From assembly GCA_965261195.1 (NCBI GenBank), contig OZ253455.1, positions 744,001-808,000 of the forward strand: a stretch of 64,000 bases of DNA, in the 5' to 3' direction. Within the stretch, counting starts at the first letter, position 1. Each line of letters starts with the position of its first letter. Shown here piece by piece: positions 43,302 through 50,038 of this stretch. This stretch comes from Bin87 sp965261195 (GTDB lineage: Bacteria; Chloroflexota; Dehalococcoidia; Lucifugimonadales; UBA3495). The position numbers and the translations under genes were made by a program. The notes beneath the pieces are model-generated. The model had not been told where the DNA came from and searched no databases. It worked only from the letters and a program-made list of their open reading frames with translations.

Positions 43302-44144
43302 CTATCCGCTTTGGCCGGATCGCAGCCGGTCGAGCGCGTTGCGCACTGTGACGGCATCTTCCGCGCCCGGCGCTGCTTCCAGATAGGCTTCAAAATCTGC
43401 GGCGGATTGGCGGTGATTCCCGGCTTTCAGGTGTACCACGCCACGGTCGCGCCGTTCCTCCGGGCGGTCGGGCAACACCGCCATCAACCCGCCGATCGTC
43501 GAAATGCAACGGTCGAAATCTTCGCGGTCCCAATAAATTGCCTTTAGGTTGCGCAGCAGGCGCGCCAGCATTTCACGGGGGGTAATCGGATTCAGATGAT
43601 GCGCTTCCAGGGTGACCTGGTCGCCGGCGGATTGCCGCAACAGCGCCCCGCATTCATCCTGATTGAGCAACAAACCCCCGTTGAACGTGTCCACAAAGAA
43701 ATTAGGCTCAGCACGGTGGTTGATTAGAAAGTGGCCCGGCATACCAATCCCCTGCAGCGGCACACCAATCCGGCGGCCAACCTCGATGCAGATGACCGAC
43801 AGCGTGATGGGAATGCCCAATCTCCGCTGCAACACGTCATTGAGGTACGAATTGCGGGGGTCGTAGTAATCCTCGGTGTTTCCCGAAAATCCGATGACGC
43901 CGAACAGCAGATCGGTAATGGTGTTGAGTTGCTGCAAGCTCGTCGAGTCGGCGGCGAGACGCCCGCCGGCGGCTTCGGCCATACGGTCCAAGTTGGCCAC
44001 GCTGCTTTCAATATCGATATCCGGGTATTCGGCGGCTGCAATGAGCAACGCGCCCAACCCCAAGTCAAAATCTCCGCCGACCCGATCAGCCTCCGGGGAT
44101 TCGGCCAACCGGCCCAGTTCCAAAATGGCGTCTGCTGCAAACAT
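43302..44144 (-). CDS. SirB1-like transglutaminase-fold protein with TPR segment
   Basis: A 280-residue protein. The core has the SirB1 family pattern: YYDPRNSYLNDVLQRRLGIPITLSVICIEVGRRIGVPLQGIGMPGHFLI with Cys and His in the transglutaminase-like arrangement, then FFVDTFNGG with the Asp. The C-terminal 80 residues are helical repeats resembling TPRs (RGVVHLKAGNHRQSAADFEAYLEAAPGA). Function is unknown in most bacteria. The ATG at 44144 follows a 17-bp triple repeat that occupies its whole leader. Confidence 0.85.
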   Translation of the reverse strand: MFAADAILELGRLAESPEADRVGGDFDLGLGALLIAAAEYPDIDIESSVANLDRMAEAAGGRLAADSTSLQQLNTITDLLFGVIGFSGNTEDYYDPRNSYLNDVLQRRLGIPITLSVICIEVGRRIGVPLQGIGMPGHFLINHRAEPNFFVDTFNGGLLLNQDECGALLRQSAGDQVTLEAHHLNPITPREMLARLLRNLKAIYWDREDFDRCISTIGGLMAVLPDRPEERRDRGVVHLKAGNHRQSAADFEAYLEAAPGAEDAVTVRNALDRLRSGQSG

Positions 44145-44147
44145 CAA

Positions 44148-44198
44148 TAATGCCGCCTTGTCCGTAATGCCGCCTTGTCCGTAATGCCGCCTTGTCCG
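44148..44198. repeat. 17-bp tandem repeat, three exact copies
   Basis: TAATGCCGCCTTGTCCG is repeated three times without mismatch (44148-44164, 44165-44181, 44182-44198). The array lies between the end of the zinc-ribbon gene (44199) and the start of the SirB1-like gene, so it forms the 5' leader of the latter. Confidence 0.97.
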
Positions 44199-44471
44199 TT
44201 AGGCGCCCGGCCGGGCAGTGCGACGTCGCCGGAATTCCGCTGCGCTCAGGTCATCCGCCGGAGGGTTGCCTGGATAGCTCGCCTGCTCCCCGGCCACCGT
44301 GGGTGCGCGGTCGAGAATGTCGCGCACTTCCTGGCAATCGGCGCCGCAGCGCTCACACCACGCCAACTCGCTGGTCATCAGGCGCATATTGTCCTTTTTG
44401 ACGGTCATCGTACCGATTTCATAACGGCAACGCGCGCAGCGTCGCACAATTGTTACTTCAACGATGGGCAT
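44199..44471 (-). CDS. Small protein with two CxxC motifs
   Basis: A 90-residue protein with the pattern RRCARCRYEIGTM and LAWCERCGADC, a likely single C4 zinc ribbon. The rest is hydrophilic and ends in an arginine-rich tail (EFRRRRTARPGA). The ATG at 44471 has GAGG 8 bp upstream. Function unknown; similar small ribbons are found in many bacteria beside unrelated genes. Confidence 0.65.
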   Translation of the reverse strand: MPIVEVTIVRRCARCRYEIGTMTVKKDNMRLMTSELAWCERCGADCQEVRDILDRAPTVAGEQASYPGNPPADDLSAAEFRRRRTARPGA

Positions 44472-44504
44472 CTGGGCAACCTCAGCAACTGCTTTAGCCG
44501 ACAA

Positions 44505-44534
44505 ACGAGTCAGTGTCTAACGAGTCAGTGTCTA
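44505..44534. repeat. 15-bp tandem duplication spanning the SDR stop codon
   Basis: ACGAGTCAGTGTCTA is repeated exactly at 44505-44519 and 44520-44534. The second copy contains the TAG stop of the SDR gene (44532-44534), so a second in-register TAG follows 15 bp downstream. Confidence 0.9.
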
Positions 44535-45290
44535 GCGGGCGGTGAACCCGCCGTCAACCACCAACTCGGTGCCGGTGATGTAGGACGCGTCATCGCTGGC
44601 CAGGAACAACACGGCGTTGGCGACTTCTTCCTGCCGACCTTCCCGACCCATCGGTACCTGATCTTCAATCATCCCGCTGCGTCCGCTACGAACGTCTTCG
44701 GTGGAAATATTGCCCATCATCGGCGGCATAAAGCCGGGATGCACCGAGTTCACCCGGATGTTTTCCTGGCCGTATCGCACCGCCATCGCTTTGGTAAAAA
44801 TGCGCACCGCGCCTTTGGACGCGTTGTAAGCCGGGTGGCCGCTGAGCATCCCCACGAATCCGGCAATGGACGAGATGTTGACAATGGAACCGCCGCCGTT
44901 CTGAAGCATTTGCTCGATCGCGTGTTTGGTACCCAGAAAGACGCCCGTGGAGTTGATGTCCATGATGCGCGTCCACGCTTCCAGACTGTTATCGTCAGGC
45001 ACGGCGCGGCTACTGATACCGGCGTTGTTCACCAGAATATCCAGACGACCGAAGTTGGAAACTGCTTCGGACACCACATTCACCCACGATGCTTCGTCGG
45101 TGACGTCGGTATGTACGTAGACGGCATCCCCGCCGGCCTCGTTGATTTCGGCCTGGACCTTGCGCCCGTCCTCGTCGCGAATATCAGCAATAACTACTTT
45201 AGCGCCCTCGGACCCGAACAGCTTCGCCTCAACGGAACCCATTCCGCGAGCGCCACCGCTTACGATGGCAACTTTACCTTCCAAACGCAT
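44532..45290 (-). CDS. Short-chain dehydrogenase/reductase (SDR) family oxidoreductase
   Basis: A 252-residue classical SDR. The cofactor motif reads VAIVSGGARGMGSVEAKLFG (a TGxxxGxG variant), with LVNNAGISSRAV, catalytic Ser in SIVNISSIAGFVG and Y-x-x-x-K in PAYNASKGAVRIFTKA. IADIRDEDG after beta-2 favours NAD over NADP. The ATG at 45290 is preferred because GGGGAG lies 7 bp upstream; upstream ATGs have poorer spacing. Substrate unknown. Its 3' end carries a short exact duplication including the stop codon. Confidence 0.92.
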   Translation of the reverse strand: MRLEGKVAIVSGGARGMGSVEAKLFGSEGAKVVIADIRDEDGRKVQAEINEAGGDAVYVHTDVTDEASWVNVVSEAVSNFGRLDILVNNAGISSRAVPDDNSLEAWTRIMDINSTGVFLGTKHAIEQMLQNGGGSIVNISSIAGFVGMLSGHPAYNASKGAVRIFTKAMAVRYGQENIRVNSVHPGFMPPMMGNISTEDVRSGRSGMIEDQVPMGREGRQEEVANAVLFLASDDASYITGTELVVDGGFTAR

Positions 45291-45420
45291 CGTCATTCTC
45301 CCCTGGCGCCGTCCCTGGAGCCGGCTCTGAATCGAGCGGCAGCAGCTGGATACCAGCATAACCGTCCCCCGGCCCGCATTCAACCGCCTCTGACGCTCAC
45401 CCATACCCACTTTAATCTGC

Positions 45421-45615
45421 CATTACGAGCGTAGCTCTGCCATTGCGAGCGTAGCTCTGCCATTGCGAGCGTAGCTCTGTCATTGCGAGCGTAGCTCTGC
45501 CATTGCGAGCGTAGCTCTGTCATTGCGAGCGTAGCTCTGTCATTGCGAGCGTAGCTCTGTCATTGCGAGCGTAGCTCTGTCATTGCGAGCGTAGCTCTGT
45601 CATTGCGAGCGTAGC
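45421..45615. repeat. 20-bp tandem array, about 9.75 copies
   Basis: Nine full units of CATTGCGAGCGTAGCTCTGT (some ending in C; the first has one substitution) plus a 15-bp partial unit. The unit is the left part of a CATTGCGAGCG...GCAATCTC palindrome-type repeat, common in bacterial genomes. There are no spacers, so this is not a CRISPR. It lies in a 530-bp gene-free region upstream of the SDR gene. Confidence 0.95.
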
Positions 45616-45700
45616 GCGGCAATCTCATCGCCGTAGCAACGCCGATTCGCCGACGTGTGTTCAATCTCATCGAGATTGCCGCGCCACGCTCGCAATGACA
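45598..45700. repeat. Inverted repeat pair flanking a 44-bp spacer
   Basis: TGTCATTGCGAGCG...GCAATCTC at 45598-45626 reappears as its inverse complement at 45671-45700 with about one mismatch. It probably represents the intact palindromic element from which the adjacent 20-bp array expanded. Confidence 0.85.
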
Positions 45701-45820
45701 AAGTGGATACGCATGAGCCGCTGACGCCTTCGTGCCCGTAGTTGGCAAGCTGGTGTATGCTGGGTCTGTCGGTTTGGCGCTATGATAAGAGACTAACTAA
45801 AAGGGCTAATCGGGCACACC

Positions 45821-46351
45821 GTGTATCAAGCGGCGGTTTTCATACATTTGGGTTCCGGCATCATCTGGATCGGCGGCAGCCTGTTCCTGGCTTTGGTATT
45901 GATCCCGGTGCTGCGCCGTTTTGCCCCGGCGCCGGGCCAACCCGCCGGAGCCGGCAATCCGCCGGTGGGGATGCTGGCAGCGCTGGCGCGGCGGTTTCGG
46001 GTCATCTCCTGGATCTGTATCGTCCTGATGATTGCCACCGGGCTATACATCCTACCTACCCGGTACGGTGTCGGCTTCGGCGAGTTCTTCAGCGCGGGCG
46101 GGCATTTCATCGGCACGTTGCAACTCAAAGTTGCACTCGTTGCGGTGGTCGTGTGGCTGAGTTTTATGCACGATTTCATCCTGGGCCCATATGTCAACCG
46201 CCTGATTGAGGCCATGCAAGCGGGAGGCGAGCGCCATCCGCGCCTGCCACTTTTGCGTAAAACCATCGCTTGGATTGCCCGTGTCAATGTGGCGCTAACC
46301 ATTATCATAGTCGCCGTAGCCATTACGATGACCCGTGGCGCGCCGGCCTGA
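45821..46351 (+). CDS. Four-helix membrane protein (CopD/HemJ-like)
   Basis: A 176-residue protein with four hydrophobic segments: AAVFIHLGSGIIWIGGSLFLAL, ISWICIVLMIATGLYIL, LQLKVALVAVVVWLSFMHDF and VNVALTIIIVAVAITM. The first helix pattern FIHLGSGIIWIGG and histidines on helices 1 and 3 recall the CopD/HemJ superfamily, which often binds haem. It starts at GTG. The molybdopterin-domain gene begins 49 bp downstream; a membrane cytochrome-like partner for that protein would fit, but this is inference. Confidence 0.65.
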   Translation: MYQAAVFIHLGSGIIWIGGSLFLALVLIPVLRRFAPAPGQPAGAGNPPVGMLAALARRFRVISWICIVLMIATGLYILPTRYGVGFGEFFSAGGHFIGTLQLKVALVAVVVWLSFMHDFILGPYVNRLIEAMQAGGERHPRLPLLRKTIAWIARVNVALTIIIVAVAITMTRGAPA

Positions 46352-46400
46352 AGCTGATTTGCCGCTGCCGGCCCGGATTGCCAGCGAAAGAGGTACGAAT

Positions 46401-46937
46401 ATGCCCCCAGACGATTCTGTACCCACCAGAACCTCGTTGCCCGTTTTCGACAACCACCACGGGCGTCCCGACGATTGGTCCGGACTGGTGGTTGATGGAT
46501 TGGTAACCCGGCCCAGACGCTACTCGGCATCCGACCTCGTTCGGTTGACCGACCGCGCCATCACGGACGATTTCCGGTGCGTCGAGGGTTGGAGCGTGGC
46601 CGACCAGCAATGGGAGGGCGTACCCCTGCAAACCCTGCTCAACGACGCCGGCGTCTCGCAGCGCGCTCGCTATGCGGCAATATCGGCCGCCGACTATACC
46701 GTCGCCGTGCAGTTGGCTGGCGCTGAAGCCAGCGAGGTATTGCTCGCCACGCGGCTGAACGGCGCACCGTTGCCGGAACAACACGGTGGGCCCTGCCGCC
46801 TGGTGAGCATTGGGCAAGCCTGCTACGCCAGCATAAAATGGGTGGACAGGATTACCCTCACCGACCGGATGCCGGAGGAAACGGCGCAACGCATCGCCAT
46901 GGAACGCAACCTGGGGCTCAGTGGTCCAGGTCTTTAA
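46401..46937 (+). CDS. Stand-alone molybdopterin-binding (sulfite oxidase-fold) domain protein
   Basis: A 178-residue protein of the oxidoreductase molybdopterin-binding family. It shows DWSGLVVDGLVTRP, the Mo-ligating cysteine in DDFRCVEGWSVADQQWEGVPLQTLL, and the C-terminal RLVSIGQACYASIKWVDRITLTD. It lacks a Tat signal peptide and a dimerisation domain, so it resembles the cytosolic or quinone-linked single-domain members. AAAGAGG precedes the ATG. Its last codons are part of a 34-bp near-duplicate of the adjacent 3' end. Confidence 0.85.
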   Translation: MPPDDSVPTRTSLPVFDNHHGRPDDWSGLVVDGLVTRPRRYSASDLVRLTDRAITDDFRCVEGWSVADQQWEGVPLQTLLNDAGVSQRARYAAISAADYTVAVQLAGAEASEVLLATRLNGAPLPEQHGGPCRLVSIGQACYASIKWVDRITLTDRMPEETAQRIAMERNLGLSGPGL

Positions 46938-46979
46938 ACATGAAGCGCAACCGTGGACTCAGTGCTCCAGGTCTTTAAA
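46905..46979. repeat. 34-bp imperfect direct duplication at a convergent gene junction
   Basis: 46905-46938 and 46946-46979 match at 30 of 34 positions (both end CCAGGTCTTTAAA). The first copy supplies the last codons and TAA of the molybdopterin gene. The second copy, read on the other strand, supplies the last codons of the response regulator gene (FKDLEH). Confidence 0.9.
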
Positions 46980-47675
46980 ACGGTAACCCAGTCCCCGCTC
47001 GCTCAATATGTACTCCGGGTTGCGGGGGTCGCGTTCCAGTTTCTGCCTGAGGTAGGTAACGTAAGTGCGGACGTATTGGTGCTCACCCCGGTACTCCGGG
47101 CCCCACACTCTTTCCAGCAAGTTATCGTGGCTGAGTAGTTGGCCGGAGTTGTTGACCAGCTGATACAGCAGCCGATATTCGGTAGGGCGCAGGTGAACTT
47201 CGCGCCCATCTGTAATCACCATGCTCTGGTCAAAATTGATGGTGAGCCAGTCATCGACCACCACTTCGTGCAGACGCGGCGGGTCCGTCGCCTCAATGCG
47301 CCGAAACAACGCCCGAATGCGCGATATCAGCTCCCGGGGGCTGAACGGCTTGGTCAGGTAGTCATCGGCGCCGAGGTCGAGACCGGCTACCCGGTCAGCC
47401 TCATCTCCACGCACCGTTACGAAAATTACCGGTACCGATGATTGCTCCCGGATGCGCCGCAAGGTCTCAAAGCCATCCAGTTCGGGCATCATCACGTCCA
47501 GCACCACCAGGTCGACGGGGCCGCGTTGATCGAGTACCTCCAACGCTTCCAACCCATTGCCGGCGGTTTCGACGCGAAAGCCTTCAACTTCCAGATTCAT
47601 GGCCGTAAAGCGCACGATGTGCGGCTCATCATCAACCACCAGGATGGTACGGCTCTCGGATGAGGTCATATTCAT
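46959..47675 (-). CDS. OmpR/PhoB-family response regulator
   Basis: A 238-residue regulator. The receiver domain has acidic pocket VVDDEPHIVRF, phosphorylated Asp in DLVVLDVMMPELDGFE, and Thr/Lys in VIFVTVRGDEAD and DDYLTKPFSPREL. The C-terminal winged helix shows HLRPTEYRLLYQLVNN and YVRTYVTYLRQKLERDPRNPEYILSERGLGYRF, typical of PhoB/KdpE-type regulators. It overlaps the kinase gene by 4 bp (ATGA) and is its cognate partner. Targets unknown. Confidence 0.95.
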   Translation of the reverse strand: MNMTSSESRTILVVDDEPHIVRFTAMNLEVEGFRVETAGNGLEALEVLDQRGPVDLVVLDVMMPELDGFETLRRIREQSSVPVIFVTVRGDEADRVAGLDLGADDYLTKPFSPRELISRIRALFRRIEATDPPRLHEVVVDDWLTINFDQSMVITDGREVHLRPTEYRLLYQLVNNSGQLLSHDNLLERVWGPEYRGEHQYVRTYVTYLRQKLERDPRNPEYILSERGLGYRFKDLEH

Positions 47676-49249
47676 TGCTCCAAAATATCAGGGAATGTCA
47701 ACGTAAAGGCGGAGCCTTGTCCCAGGCTACTGTCCACGCTGATTTCGCCGCCGTGCGCCGTCATCACGGCGTCGCAGATATACAGGCCAATCCCCATGCC
47801 GCGGGTTTGCACCGACACCGGGTTTTGCGATCGGTGGAACCTCTCAAATATGCGGCGGCTCTCCCAACGCGGCACACCAACGCCCGTGTCGGTCACGGTC
47901 AAACAAACGCGGTTCTCGGCGTCGATAGCGCCCGTTATGTCCACCGGCCCCCCGTCGGGCGAGTACTTCACGGCATTATCTACCAAGTTAATCAACACCT
48001 CTTCCAGCAGCCCGGGGTCTCCGTATATGGTGGGAAAGTCGGGCGGAAAGGCCACTGTGAGCTGGTGCATTTTGGAAGTCGGCTGCATTCTGCCGACCAC
48101 TTTCTCAGCTAGCGCGGACAACTGCACCGGCTCATTATTCAACGGCAATGCTCCGGTTTCCAGGCGCGAGGCCAGCAGCAACCGGTTCATCAGCCGGCTC
48201 ATGTGGTCGGTTTCTTCTTCAATGGCCTCCATACTGCGCCGCAACGTGGCGGTGTCCCATTCGGCGTCGGCTCGCCCGATGGTGTTGGTATATCCCTTGA
48301 TGATGGCCAGCGGCGTTTGGAGTTGGTGACCGAGCATCGACAAAAACGAGGAACGCATATCCTCCATCTCCCGCACCCGGGTCATATCCCTGACGTTGAC
48401 CACCGCATTCAGCGGCGCCATTTCAGGGGTGCGGATCACCGAATACACCAGCGCCACTTCAGTACGCTGACCGCTGCGGGAACGGGCGGTGGCAGCCAAT
48501 TCGGTAACGTTGTCGAGATTGGCGTCAGCCGGTTGCACCATCGGGCACCGCCCGGGACAGATCAGACGGCCTTCCCGGTCCCGCCAGTTCAGGGCAACCG
48601 AGCACGGCAACCCGACCAGTTCCTCGCCGGGCCGGCCCAACAATCTCTCCATAGCCGGGTTGACGCTGACGATGCGGCGAAACGCGTCTACCGTGTAAAT
48701 GCCGTCGGCGCTGCCTTCCAGTATTGAATCGACCCGCTGCTTCTCCTGGGTGAGCAAATGGGCCAGCCGCGCCGACTGCACTGCGATAGCGGCCTGTTCG
48801 GCAAACGCCGCCAATACGGGCGGATCCAGTTGGGAGAAGTTGGCCGCCTCTGAAGCCCGCAGCACCAGTATCAATCCGACGGTTTCGCCTCCGGTGCGCA
48901 GCGGCACCGCCATCACCGGGTTTTGCGACTGCCCGGTGTTGGATACGGGCAAGGCTGACTGAGGGAACAAAGCAGATAGCAGGGCGAATTGTTCCCGGCT
49001 CAATGCCAGGTCAGGAATCGCTTCATTCAACAGGGGCCGCATTCGGGAAATTTGCCCGGCATCCAGGCCGTAGGAGCCGGTAATGAAGAAACGCCGGCCG
49101 GCATCGTCCCACGTGGCCACTACGGCGGCGCTGCCACCCAAAGCCCGCACCGCGTTGCGCAAGATGCTTTCCAGTTCCGGCTGCAGCTCCGGATACTCGT
49201 CGCCGCCGGGGGAGCGCAAAGAAGTGGTTGGGTAATTACCGCTGACCAT
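47672..49249 (-). CDS. Sensor histidine kinase with GAF and PAS domains
   Basis: A 525-residue soluble kinase. An N-terminal GAF domain (about 20-165) is followed by a PAS domain (about 170-290) containing a cysteine cluster LPCSVALNW...LICPGRCPM that could sense redox or bind a cofactor. HisKA has the phosphorylated His in SFLSMLGHQLQTPLAIIKG; the HATPase domain has N box NLVDNAVKYSPDGG and G boxes DTGVGVP and GMGIGLYI. No membrane segments, so it senses an internal signal. It is encoded just upstream of its regulator. Confidence 0.94.
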   Translation of the reverse strand: MVSGNYPTTSLRSPGGDEYPELQPELESILRNAVRALGGSAAVVATWDDAGRRFFITGSYGLDAGQISRMRPLLNEAIPDLALSREQFALLSALFPQSALPVSNTGQSQNPVMAVPLRTGGETVGLILVLRASEAANFSQLDPPVLAAFAEQAAIAVQSARLAHLLTQEKQRVDSILEGSADGIYTVDAFRRIVSVNPAMERLLGRPGEELVGLPCSVALNWRDREGRLICPGRCPMVQPADANLDNVTELAATARSRSGQRTEVALVYSVIRTPEMAPLNAVVNVRDMTRVREMEDMRSSFLSMLGHQLQTPLAIIKGYTNTIGRADAEWDTATLRRSMEAIEEETDHMSRLMNRLLLASRLETGALPLNNEPVQLSALAEKVVGRMQPTSKMHQLTVAFPPDFPTIYGDPGLLEEVLINLVDNAVKYSPDGGPVDITGAIDAENRVCLTVTDTGVGVPRWESRRIFERFHRSQNPVSVQTRGMGIGLYICDAVMTAHGGEISVDSSLGQGSAFTLTFPDILEQ

Positions 49250-49265
49250 TGCCGCACCATCCCCC

Positions 49266-49310
49266 GTGATTTCCTACGCCGTGATTTCCTACGCCATGAT
49301 TTCTTACGCA
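49266..49310. repeat. 15-bp tandem repeat, three copies, upstream of the kinase gene
   Basis: GTGATTTCCTACGCC (49266-49280, 49281-49295) and a diverged third copy ATGATTTCTTACGCA (49296-49310). It lies in the 160-bp divergent gap between the histidine kinase and the FmdB-type gene, so it sits in one or both promoters or leaders. Confidence 0.9.
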
Positions 49311-49411
49311 ATTTTAACATTAAGCCCATTGGAATACCGACCGTGGTGCGTAACAATTGAAATACAACGTTAGCGGACGGTCATCCTGCCGCTTGACGAA
49401 AGGAGGCACCG

Positions 49412-49597
49412 ATGCCCCGGTATGTATACCAGTGCACTTCATGCGAGTATGAGTATGACCAACGGCAAAGCTTCGGAGCATCCTCGGAAACGGAATGTCC
49501 CCAGTGCGCCGGCGTCGCGCGCCGGAAGTTTCACGCCGTGCCGATCATTTACAAGGGCTCCGGGTTTTACACCACGGACTACGCCCGCAAAAAGTGA
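49412..49597 (+). CDS. FmdB family zinc-ribbon protein
   Basis: A 61-residue protein beginning MPRYVYQCTSCEYEYDQRQ with C-x2-C...C-x2-C (CTSC, CPQC), the CxxC_CXXC_SSSS/FmdB regulator-type ribbon. It ends IIYKGSGFYTTDYARKK, the usual family tail. AAAGGAGG precedes the ATG. It lies 70 bp before groES. The role is unknown; the family name reflects a regulatory protein in Methylophilus. Confidence 0.92.
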   Translation: MPRYVYQCTSCEYEYDQRQSFGASSETECPQCAGVARRKFHAVPIIYKGSGFYTTDYARKK

Positions 49598-49667
49598 ACT
49601 CGTAAGCGCAGGATGGACAGCGCGTCCCAGCGCCAAATTTCAACATCACACCACAAGGAGGCAATCA

Positions 49668-49958
49668 GTGGCCAATTTCACACCCCTAGGCGAGCGAATC
49701 GTCATCAAACCTATGGAACAGGAGACCCAAACCCGTGGGGGCATCCTGCTTCCCGACACTGCAAAAGAGAAGCCCCAGGAAGGTGAAGTCGTTGCCATTG
49801 GCTCCGGCCGCGTCGCCGATGACGGCAGCCGCATCGCCATGGAACTTTCCGTGGGCGATAAGGTCATCTACTCCAAGTATGCCGGAACCGAGTACGAGGA
49901 CGGCGACGATGAGTACCTGATCATGCGCGAATCCGACGTACTCGCCAAACTTGGCTAG
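49668..49958 (+). CDS. groES: Co-chaperonin GroES
   Basis: A 96-residue GroES starting at GTG with AAGGAGG upstream. It has FTPLGERIVIKPMEQETQTRGGILLPDTAKEKPQEG with the GroEL-binding mobile loop and ends YLIMRESDVLAKL. It caps the GroEL ring. groEL follows after 80 bp. No CIRCE operator (TTAGCACTC-N9-GAGTGCTAA) is visible upstream of either this gene or the FmdB-type gene. Confidence 0.97.
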   Translation: MANFTPLGERIVIKPMEQETQTRGGILLPDTAKEKPQEGEVVAIGSGRVADDGSRIAMELSVGDKVIYSKYAGTEYEDGDDEYLIMRESDVLAKLG

Positions 49959-50038
49959 CCACCGGGTCGGATCACTGAAACTCTCGTACACACACCAAAC
50001 CACCCCTCATAGCGCACAACCCAACTAGGAGAAAAGCA

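Larger units (their letters stand above)
45291..45820. other. Gene-free region between SDR and CopD-like genes
   Basis: Apart from the tandem array and inverted repeat, I see no gene. Frames reading through the repeat (for example 45560-45748 on the minus strand) give the familiar spurious CHCERGAAIS-type peptides. Promoters of the two divergent genes must lie here, but I could not fix them. Confidence 0.7.

Noticed and set aside
45421..45615. Possible CRISPR array
   Set aside because: The units are contiguous with no unique spacers and no cas genes are in the window.
45560..45748. Minus-strand frame through the 20-bp repeat region
   Set aside because: It encodes the familiar spurious CHCERGAAIS/ATLAMTE peptide produced by this palindromic repeat in many genomes; no ribosome site.
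49422..49667. N-terminal extension of GroES
   Set aside because: Overlaps the FmdB-type gene in another frame; GroES length and the GTG with AAGGAGG fix the start at 49668.
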